Below, piece after piece: positions 37,964-48,300 of a stretch of 64,000 nucleotides of DNA. The translations under genes were made by a program, and so were the position numbers. The stretch is from a beta proteobacterium AAP99. GTDB taxonomy: Bacteria; Pseudomonadota; Gammaproteobacteria; Burkholderiales; Burkholderiaceae_C. The notes beneath the pieces were generated by a model. The model saw only the letters and a program-made list of their open reading frames with translations, did no database searches and was not told where the DNA came from. The stretch's first letter is position 1, and the number at the start of each line of letters is the position of its first letter. The DNA lies in assembly GCA_001295775.1 (NCBI GenBank), contig LJIA01000002.1:186001-250000 (forward strand), read 5' to 3'.

Positions 37964-38920
37964 ATGGTGAAACGACCCAAAGGCCTCGGCCGCGGCCTGG
38001 ATGCCCTGCTCGCCGGCAACGACGAAGCCGCCTCGCCCGCCAAGGACACGACCGGCACCCTGCGTGTCGAACAGCTCCAGCCCGGCAAGTACCAGCCGCG
38101 CACGCGCATGGACGAGACCGCACTGGCCGAGCTGGCCGACAGCATCCGCGCCCAGGGCTTGATGCAACCGATCCTGGTTCGTCGCCTGACGGCCACGAAC
38201 CAGGATCGCTCCGCAGGTGGACAAGGCGCGCAGGGGCCCTCCCCTGCGCTTGGTGGTGCTAACGACGGCGTCGAACGCTTTGAGATCATTGCCGGCGAGC
38301 GCCGCTGGCGCGCCTCGCAGCTGGCCGGCCTTGCCGAAGTGCCGGTGCTGATCCGCGACGTGCCGGACGAAAACGCCGCGGCCATGGCGCTGATCGAGAA
38401 CATCCAGCGCGAAGACCTGAACGCGCTGGAAGAAGCGCAGGGCGTGCAGCGGCTCATCAACGAGTTCGGCCTCACGCACGAGCAGGCGGCCGGCGCGATC
38501 GGCCGCAGCCGCAGCGCCACCTCCAACCTGCTGCGTCTGCTCAATCTGGCCAAGCCGGTGCAGACCATGCTGCTGGCCGGCGATTTCGACATGGGCCATG
38601 CCCGTGCGCTGCTGGCCGTGGACGCCGCCACCCAGATCACCCTGGCCAATCAGATTGCCGCCAAGCGCCTGTCGGTGCGCGAGGCCGAGAAGCTCGTGGC
38701 CAAGGTCGGCGCCGAATTCAGCCTCAAGGCCAGCCAGGCGCCCAAGAAGAAGACCGATGACCGCGACACCCTGCGCCTGGCCGAGCAGCTCTCCGAAGCG
38801 CTGGGCACCAGCGTCACGATCAAGCCCGGCAAGAAGGGCGCCGGCACCCTGGTGATCGACTACCACTCCCTCGAAGCCCTGCAGGGCGTCGTCGAGCGCC
38901 TGCTGCCCGACGGCGACTGA
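37964..38920 (+). CDS. parB: Chromosome partitioning protein ParB
   Basis: 318 residues from the ATG at 37964. ParB binds parS and spreads as a CTP switch. The N terminus KRPKGLGRGLDALLAG is typical; the CTP-binding box GERRWRA and the ENIQREDLNALEEA block are present, with the parS-binding HTH around LTHEQAAGAIGRSRSATSNLLRLL. A non-conserved ~20-residue Gly/Ser/Pro insertion after PILVRRL splits the conserved N-domain; its DNA is a near-perfect hairpin. Three parS sites lie 6-8 kb upstream. Confidence 0.96.
   Translation: MVKRPKGLGRGLDALLAGNDEAASPAKDTTGTLRVEQLQPGKYQPRTRMDETALAELADSIRAQGLMQPILVRRLTATNQDRSAGGQGAQGPSPALGGANDGVERFEIIAGERRWRASQLAGLAEVPVLIRDVPDENAAAMALIENIQREDLNALEEAQGVQRLINEFGLTHEQAAGAIGRSRSATSNLLRLLNLAKPVQTMLLAGDFDMGHARALLAVDAATQITLANQIAAKRLSVREAEKLVAKVGAEFSLKASQAPKKKTDDRDTLRLAEQLSEALGTSVTIKPGKKGAGTLVIDYHSLEALQGVVERLLPDGD
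38228..38249. repeat. Hairpin inside the parB insertion
   Basis: Perfect stem GCGCAGGGG (38228-38236) / CCCCTGCGC (38241-38249) with a 4-nt loop, located within the non-conserved insertion of ParB. Confidence 0.7.
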
Positions 38921-39393
38921 TCGCCCACCGCGCCGGCTCCAGCGTCGGCGCAAGCACCAGCACCCCGGCGGCGCGCTTCAAAGGGCGCGGCCCGCTTCGG
39001 CTCGCCCGCCGCGGCATCCACGCCCGCCCCAGATCGCCGGACCCCGCTGCGTCCCTGCGTGCATGTGACCGCATCCGCACGGCGGCGCCGCAGGCACCGC
39101 ACTCGCGCAGGCCAGCAGTTCACCGAGTTTGCATTCCTTTACGGACTGCATCCGGCGCGCGACGGAAATGTCATGCAAGGTTAAATCGTTTCCGATTCAG
39201 CACTTGCGAATTGATGCTGGGGCAATACGCAAGCTAGGGTTCAGTTCGGCTTGCCGCGAAGTCAATTCCCGTCAAGTTGCCGATATCGATAACAACCAAA
39301 ACAGCCGGGCCGGGCGCGCTGGAGCGCCGGGCCACCGTTGACGCTCAACAACGGGCGGGCGCGCCGCGGCGCGGACCCCCCGGGGGATCAAGA
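38921..39393 (+). promoter_or_regulatory. Upstream region of the surface-protein operon
   Basis: 473 bp between parB and the giant gene. No terminator with a T-run is visible after parB. From about 39120 to 39310 the sequence is AT-richer than the surroundings and probably holds the operon promoter; I could not pick a convincing -35/-10 pair. No small ORF with coding character. Confidence 0.45.
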
Positions 39394-42300
39394 ATGAACT
39401 GGATTGCGAGCCTGCTGACTCGGCGCTCGTCCTCGTCGCTCGCCACGCCTGCGCCGGCGGCAAGACGCGCCCATGTCCGCCGCATTGCCGACACCGTACT
39501 GCAGGGCGCCCTGCTTGCGGCTGCCTTGTTCGTCGGCCTGTGGCCGGCGGCCAGCCACGCCCAGTACGCCACCGGCGGCAGCGGCCTCTACAAGGGCAAC
39601 ATCTTCTGGGTGCAGTGGGGCACCCCCGGCACCAATATCTATTCACTGGCCGCGGCACCCGGCGGCTACTCCATCACGCGCGGCTTCAACGTCGACTCCC
39701 CCGCGGCGCCATCGAACCGCCTCGACATCACCTGCAACGCGTCGAATCCGACGACGATCGCAGGCGCCTCCACGCTCAATGTCTACCGGCCCGGCACCTG
39801 GCAGGGCGACGGGCTGGACAAGCTCTACAACATCGGCGGTGACAACGGCGGCGTCAGCGGCGCTGGCTCGAACACCCTGGCGGTGGGCCTGTCCACCGCC
39901 GGCGGCGGGCAGATCGAGTTCGACTTCCGCTGCTCGGCCACGCTCGGAGGCCAGCCCTTCGCGCTCAACGGCCTCGTGTTTGCCGATGCTGAGGCCAGCG
40001 GCGGCACCGAGTTCGTGGCCGCGCGTCTGACGGGCGGCGGCAACCTGCGCATCTTCGACGGCATTTCGCGCTGCGGCCTGCCGGGCACCGTGACCACACG
40101 CACAGTGGCCGGGGTGCAGGAAGCGTTCCTCGTTTCACCCAGCGGCAGTTGCGAGGGCAACGGCAATACGGCGCTGCGCGGCGGCCCCGCGCTGGTCGGC
40201 TACATCGACGGCGCCGTCCAGGCCCGCGTGACGGCGCGCGGCAGTGGCATCTCGGCCATTGCCGTGGGCGCGGTGCTCGCGATCGACTTCTCTGAAGCCA
40301 TTCCCAACAGCTACGGCATCGCCTCGCACGTGCTGCAGGGCTTTGTGTCCGGCGGCGATATTGCGCCGCTCGCGCCGGATGTCGGTGGCCGGTTCCCGCT
40401 GCCGCCGGTCGGCGCAAGCTTCAGGGACTACACCCTGCGCGCCAATCAGGCCTCGCTGACCAATGCAGCGCCCTACCTGGGGCGCGGTGTGCAGGCCGAC
40501 GCAAACGCCGATGGCCCGGTGGGCGGGCCGGACGTGGATGCCCTGCCCAAGAGCACCGGCCCGCTCGGCAACGGCTATGCGGTGGTGGCCAAGCCCACGG
40601 CGCGCGGCGCGCCCTACACGATCAACAACGTCACCTGCACCGGCCCCGGCGCGGTGGCCGGCTGGATCGACTTCAACGGCAATGGCGTGTTCGACGCCAG
40701 CGAGCGTTCGAACACCGTGCAGTGTCCGGCGGGGTTCAACACGATCTCGCTGACATGGACCGTGCCTGCAGGCAGCGGCTATGTGGCCCAGTCCACCAGC
40801 TATATGCGCCTGCGCATGGCCACCAACCCGGCCGAGATCGCCAACCCCACGGGCGTGGCCTCCAGCGGCGAGGACGAGGACTACCGCATCGAGCTGCCGC
40901 CGCTGCTGGCAGACATGGCCGTGAGCTTCACGGGCTTCCCGACCAACGCACCGGCCGGCAGCACCGTCACCGGCACCGTGAACTGCACCAATCTCGGCCC
41001 GGACCCTGCGGTGGCTGCCACCTGCACCGTGCCCACCGGCAACCTGCCGGCCGGCGCGACGGTGACCTGCACGCCCAATCCGATTCCCAATCCCCTGGCC
41101 GTGGGTTCGAGCATTGCCTGCGCCGTGAGCTTCACGGCGCCGGGCACCGGCACGGTCACCGTTACGGCGAGCACCAGCACCACCACGCCCGATCCGGTCG
41201 CGGCGAACAACACGTCCAGCACGCCGCTGTCCTTCACGCCGCAGGCCGACATGCGGGCTCAGACCACCGTGCCGGCCAGCGCCACAGCGGGCCAGCCGGT
41301 CACGGTCAGTGGCACCTGCACCAACAACGGCCCGAGCCCTGCCGCCGCGCCGACCTGCGTGCTGAGCGGTCTGCCGACCGGCGCCACACAGAGCTGCACG
41401 CCCAGCCCCGCGCCCAATCCGCTGGCCGTGGGCGCGAGCATCACCTGCACGTCCACGTTCAACGCGCCGGCTACCGGCCCGCTGTCCATCACCACCACCG
41501 CCGGCACCAGCACCAACGATCCCACGCCGGCCAACAACGTCAACACCCAGCCGCTGCCGGTGACGCCGGCCTCGGACATGGCCGCGGCGGTGAGTGGCTT
41601 CCCGGCCAATCCCCCGGCCGGCAGCACGGCCACCGGCACGGTCACCTGCACGAACAACGGCCCGAGCCCCGCCGCGAATCCGACCTGCAACGTCGTCAGT
41701 TCGCCCCCCGGCGCCAGCAGCACCTGCACGCCGAGCCCCGCGCCCAACCCCTTGGCCGTTGGCGCCAGCATCAGCTGCACCGTGAGCTACACGGTCCCCG
41801 CCACCGGTGGCGTGACCATCACCGGCACAGCCGGCACCAGCAATCAGGACCCGAACCCCGCCAACAACAGCGCTCAGGCCAGCTCGAACGTGACGCCGCA
41901 GGCCGACATGCAGGCCAGCGTGAACGTGCCGGCGAGTGCGGTTGCGGGCCAGCCGGTCACCGTCACCGGCGCCTGCACCAACAACGGCCCCAGCCCGGCA
42001 GCGGCGCCCACGTGCGCGCTGTCCGGCCTGCCTGCGGGAGCGACGCAGAGCTGCACGCCCAGCCCGGCACCCAATCCGCTCGCTGTCGGCAGTGCGATCA
42101 CCTGCACCTCCACCTTCCCGGCGCCGGGCACCGGGCCGCTGAACATCAGTGCCACGGCCGGCACCAGCACCGCGGACCCGAACCCCGGCAACAACACCGC
42201 CACCCAGCCGCTGAACCCCAGCGCTGTGGCGGACATGGCGGCCGCGGTGAGCGGCTTCCCGGCCAACCCGCTGGCCGGCAGCACGGTGTCCGGCACCGTC

Positions 42301-45300
42301 ACCTGCACGAATGGCGGACCGAGCGCCGCAGCCAACGCCAACTGTGCCGTCAGCGGCCTGCCGCCCGGTGCAAGCGTGAGCTGCACGCCGTCCGTGCCGG
42401 TCGGCAGCCTGGGTGTCGGCGCCAGCATCAGCTGCGCCGTGAGCTACACCGCGCCCGCCACCGGCAGCGTGACCGTCACCGGCACCGCCAGCAGCAGCAC
42501 GCCGGACAGCAATGCCGGCAACAACAGCGCCAGCGCCACGCAGACCGTTGTGCCCCAGGCGGACATGCGCGCCAACACCACGGTGCCGCCGAGCGTGAAT
42601 GCCGGCCAGTCCGTGACGGTCAGCGGTACCTGCACCAATGCCGGCCCCAGCCCGGCGGCTGCACCCACCTGTGCCCTGTCCGGCCTGCCCGGTGGGGCCA
42701 CGCAGACCTGCACGCCCAGCCCTGCGCCCAATCCGCTGGCTGTGGGCGCCAGCATCACCTGCAGCTCCACCTTCACCGCGCCGGCCACCGGCACCCTGAA
42801 CATCACCACCACGGCCGGTACCAGCACGGCCGACCCGGTGAGCAGCAACAACACGAGCACACGCAGCCTGCCAATTACGCCGCAGTCGGACATGCAGGCC
42901 GTGGCCTCCGGCTTCCCGGCATCTGCGGCCGCGGGCACCCCGGTCACGGGCACGATTACCTGCACCAACAACGGTCCGAGCCCCGCGGACAACCCGACCT
43001 GCCAGATCAATACCCTGCCGGCCGGCGCAGTGGTGGTCTGCTCGCCGGACCCGGCGCCGAACCCGTTGGCGGTCGGCGCGTCGATCACGTGCAGCGTGAA
43101 CTTCCAGGCGCCAGCCAGCGGCGGCACCACCATCACCGGCGTGGCCGGCTCGTCCAACCCGGACCCGACGCCCAGCAACAACCGCGCCCAGGCGGCGGTG
43201 AACAGCGTGCCCCAGGCCGACATGCAGGCCGTGACGACCGCACCCGGCAGCGTGAGCGCCGGGCAGAGCGTGACGGTCACCGGCGTGTGCACGAATCGCG
43301 GCCCGAGCGATGCGGTGGACCCCTCCTGCGTGCTCAGCGGCCTGCCCCCGGGCGCCACGCAATCCTGCACGCCCGCACCGACGCCCAACCCCCTGACGAC
43401 GGGCAGCGCCATCACCTGCACGGCCACGTTCACGGCGCCGGCCAGCGGCCCGCTGTCGATCACGACCACGGCCGGTTCATTGACGGCCGACCCGGTGCCC
43501 GGCAACAACGTCGACACGAAGTCCGTCAGCCTGACCCCGCAGGCCGACATGGCCGCCAGCATCAGCGGCCTGCCGAGCAATGCCAGCGCCGGCAGCAGCG
43601 TGAGCGGCACGCTGACCTGTACCAACAACGGGCCGAGCGTGGCCGCCAACGCGACCTGCGTCCCGAGCGGCCTGCCGCCTGGCGCGAGCGTGGTCTGTTC
43701 ACCGGGCAGCCCCACGGCCAGCCTCGGCGTGGGTTCGAGCATCAGCTGCGCGGTGAGCTTCACCGTGCCGGCCAGCGGCAACGTGACGGTGGGCGTGACC
43801 GCGGGCAGCAGCACCGCGGACCCTGTGCCCGTCAACAACAGCGCCACGCAGCCGCTGGGCGTGAACGCGCAGGCCGACATGGCGGCCAGCACCAGCGTGC
43901 CGGCGACTGCTGTCGCGGGTCAGCCCGTGACCGTCAGCGGCACCTGCACCAACAATGGCCCGAGCGCGGCCGCCGCACCGACCTGCGCACTCGCCGGCCT
44001 GCCCGCGGGCGCCACGCAGAGCTGCGCGCCCAGCCCGGCGCCGAACCCGCTGCCGGTCGGCCAGTCGATCACCTGCACATCCACCTTCACCGCACCGGCC
44101 TCCGGCACGCTGACGATCGCCACCACCGCGGGTAGCAGCACACCGGACCCGGTGCCGGCCAACAACAACGTCAGCCGCAACCTCGCGATCACGCCGCAGG
44201 CTGATCTGGTTGCCACCATCGCCGGGATCCCGACCAACCCGCCGGCCGGCAGCACGGTCAACGGCACGGTGACCTGCACCAACGCCGGCCCGAGCCCGGC
44301 GGCCAATCCCACTTGCAGCGTCACGAGCACCCCCGCAGGGGCCACGGTGAGCTGTACGCCCAACCCGGCGCCGAACCCGCTGCCCGTGGGGCAGGCGATC
44401 ACGTGCGCGGTGAGCTTCACCACGCCCGCCACCGGTGGCATCACGATCACTGGCGTGGCCGGCAGCAGCACGCAGGACCCGAATACCGCCAACAACGCGG
44501 CCCAGGCTTCGGCGAATGTCACGCCCCAGGCAGACATGCAGGCGGCCATCACCGCGCCTGCGACGGTGAACGCCGGCCAGACCGTGACCGTGACGGGCAC
44601 CTGCACCAATGCCGGCCCCAGCCCCGCCACCGCGCCCAGCTGTGTGATCGGCGGGCTGCCGCCGGGCACCGCACAGAGCTGCACACCCAATCCGGCACCG
44701 AACCCGTTGCCACTCAACGGCGTCATCACCTGCACGGCCAGTTTCACGGCGCCCGCCAGCGGCAGCCTGAGCCTCACTACGACGGCAGGCAGCGCGACCA
44801 CCGATCCGGTCGCGCCGAACAACGTCGCCACCACGCCGGTGGCCATCACGCCGCAGGCCGATATGCGCGCTGCGCTGAGCGGCTTCCCGAGCAACCCGAG
44901 CGCCGGCTCGCCCGTAAACGGCACCGTGACCTGCACCAACAACGGCCCGAGCGTGGCTGCAGCAGCCAACTGCGCAGTCACGGGCCTGCCGCCGGGCGCC
45001 ACCGTGAGCTGTACGCCGAGCACGCCGGTTGCGTCGTTGCCCGTGGGTTCGAGCATCAGCTGCGCCGTGAGCTACACCACGCCGCCGAGCGGCACGCTCA
45101 CCATCACCGGCACCGCATCAAGCAGCACGGCGGACCCAGTACCCGCCAACAACAGCGCCAGCGCGCCGCAGACCATCGTGCCGCAGGCCGACGTGAGCGC
45201 CGTGACCAGCGTGCCCACCTCGGCCACCGCCGGGCAAAGCGTCACCGTTAGCGGGACCTGCACCAACGCGGGCCCCAGCCCCGCGGCGGCGCCGACCTGC

Positions 45301-48300
45301 GCGCTCTCCGGCTTGCCCGCGGGCGCCACGCAGACCTGCTCGCCGAGCACCATCCCTGACCCGCTGGCCGTAGGCGCAAGCGTGACCTGCAGCTCGACCT
45401 TCCCGGCGCCGGCCGCCGGCGGCACGCTCAACATCACGACCACGGCCGGCACCAGCACCGCGGACCCGAACCCGGCCAACAACAGCGACACGCGCGCGCT
45501 GACGGTCGGCACCGTCGCGGACATGGCAGCCGCCATCGCCGGCTTCCCGACGAGCGCCGCCGCAGGCAGCACGGTCACGGGCACGGTGACCTGCACGAAC
45601 AACGGCCCCAGCCCTGCCGTGAATCCAACCTGCAACGTCACCACCGTGCCACCGGGCGCCACCATCAGCTGTGCGCCCAACCCAACACCCAACCCCCTGG
45701 CCAGCGGCGCAAGCATCACCTGCACCGTGAGCTTTGTCGTGCCCGCAACCGGCGGCGTGACGGTCACGGGCACCGCCGGTTCGGCCACGCCCGACCCGAA
45801 CCCAGCCAACAACACCGCGCAATCCGCAGTCAACACCGTGCCCCAGGCCGATCTGGTTGCAGCGATCAGCGCGCCATCGACAGTCACCGCCGGCCAGAGT
45901 GTCACGGTCACCGGGACCTGTACCAACAACGGGCCGAGCGACGCCGCCGCGCCCGAGTGCGTGATCGGTGGCTTGCCGCCCGGCGCCACGCAGAGCTGTA
46001 CCCCGAGCCCCAAGCCGGACCCGCTGCCCAGCGCGGCGCCCGGCAACGTCATTACCTGCACGGCCACCTTCACGGCGCCGGCCAGCGGGCCGCTCAACCT
46101 GAGCACCACCGCGCGCAGCATCACCAATGACCCCGCGCCCGGCAACAACACGGCCACCGCGCCCGTCGCCGTCACACCGCAGGCAGATATGCAGGCCAGT
46201 ATCAGCGGCTTCCCGGCTAATCCGGGGGCCGGCAGCACGGTCAGCGGCACGGTCACCTGTACCAATGCCGGCCCGAGCGTGGCGGCTGCGGCCACCTGCG
46301 CCGTGAGCGGCGCGCCTGCGGGCGCAAGCGTCGTCTGCAGCCCGAGCACGCCGGTGGCCAATCTCGGCGTCGGGGCCAGCATCGTTTGCAACGTGAGCTA
46401 TGTGGCACCGGCTACACCGGGCGCCATCACCATCACCGGCACCGCCGGCAGCAGCACCGCAGACCCGGTGCCGACCAACAACCAGGCCAGCGCGTTGTCC
46501 AACGTCGCGGCGCAAGCCGACATGCAGGCCAGCATCACCGGCCTGCCGGCCAGCGCGCGGGCAGGCAGCACCGTCACCGGCACGGCCACCTGCACCAATG
46601 CCGGGCCGAGCATCGCGGCATCGCCGACCTGCGCGGTCAGTGGTCTGCCCGCGGGTGCCACCGTGACCTGCACGCCGAACCCGGCGCCGGCCACGCTGAG
46701 CGTCGGTCAGTCGATCAGCTGCGCCATCAGTTTCACAGCACCGGGCACCGGCGTCATCACGGCCACGGCCACCGCCGGCAGTTCGACCGCCGACCCCGTG
46801 CCCGGCAACAACGTCGCCAATCAGCCGGTCAGCATCGAGGCGCTCGCCGACATGCAGGCCGCGGTGAGCGGCTTCCCGGGCAACGCGGCGGCGGGCAGCA
46901 CGGTCACCGGCACCGTCACCTGCACCAACGCTGGCCCCAGCCCCGCGGCCAATGCCAGCTGCGGCGTGAGCGGCACGCCACCGGGCGCCACGCTGAGCTG
47001 CGCGCCCAGCCCGGTGCCCAACCCCCTGCCGGTGGGCCAGTCGATCACCTGCAGCGTGAGCTATGTGGCGGCCGTGACGGGTGGCGTCAATGTCACCGGC
47101 GTGGCGTCCTCGGCCACGCCAGACCCGAACCCGAATAACAACCTGGTCACCGCGCAGACCAACGTCATCGACGCCGTGAATGACACGGCGCCCGCGCCGG
47201 TCAATGGCTTCATCGGCGGCCCGGCCATCGTCAATGTGCTGGCCAACGACACGCTCAACGGCTCGCCGGCCACGCTCACCACGGTCACCTTGCGCCAGGT
47301 CAGCACCACGCAGCCGGGCGTGACGCTCGATCCCGCAAGCGGTGCGGTGAATGTCGCGCCGGGCACGCCGGCGGGAACCTACACCGTCAACTACGAGATC
47401 TGTACCCGCACCACGCCCACGGCATGCGACACGGCCACGGCCACGGTCACTGTGGGTGCCGCGCCGATTCAGGCGGTCAATGATCCGCGCGTGGTGGCCG
47501 GCCCGGCCGGCGCCACGGTCAATGTGCTGGGCAACGACACGCTCAATGGCGCACCGGTGCAGGCCAGCCAGATCACGGTCGCACTGGCCGCCAACAACGG
47601 CAACGGCGGCCTCGCAGGCCTGACCATCGATGCCAACGGCAACCTGGTCGTGCCGCCCAATGCACCGCCCGGCAGCTACACGGTCACCTACCAGATTTGC
47701 GAACGGCTGAACCCCACCAACTGCTCCACGGCCACCGTGCCCGTGGTGGTGCAGGGTTTGCTTACCGGCAGCGTGTGGCTGGATTCCGGCAGCAATGGCG
47801 TGGGCGCCAACGACCGGCAGCGCACGGCTGGCGAACCAGGCCTCGCGGGCTGGACGGCGGAAGTCGTGTTCCCGCCGGGCTCGCCCCAGGCCGGACAGAT
47901 CGTGACCCTGCTCGGCGGCCAGCCGGCCACGGCGGTCACCGACGCGAATGGCCAGTACCAGATTGCGGGCCTGCCGCCCGGCAGCTATCAGCTGCGCTTC
48001 CGCGCACCCGGCAGCGGCGCACCCGGCGCGGTGTACGGCACGCCGGCGAACGGTGAGCAGAACAATCCGCAGGCCGGCTCGACCCTGAACCCCGCCACGC
48101 GCACGCTGGACATCACCATGCCCGCCGGCGCCGGCATCGCCCAGCAGGGCCTGCCTGTGGATCCGAGTGGCGTGGTGTACGACAGCGTCACGCGCCAGCC
48201 TCTGCCGGGCGCCACGGTCACGCTGATCGGCCCCAACGGCCAGCCGGTGCCCGCCGACCAGCTGCTGCCCGGTCAGCAGGGCCAGACGGTGCTGGCCAGC

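Larger units (their letters stand above)
40909..47178 (+). repeat. Tandem protein-module array, 19 units of about 330 bp
   Basis: Units begin at ADM/ADL/SDM. Odd-numbered units carry GSTVTGTVTC-like strands and even-numbered ones GQPVTVSGTC-like strands. Almost all have PS..A..PTC, the second half C..NPLAVG.SITC and a terminal DP.P.NN. Four cysteines per unit predict two disulfides. Confidence 0.9.

Noticed and set aside
40135-43362. 1075-codon minus-strand ORF opposite the giant gene
   Set aside because: It is an antisense shadow created by GC-rich repeats: low-complexity Arg/Ala/Gly translation, no domain, and it fully overlaps clear repeat modules on the plus strand.
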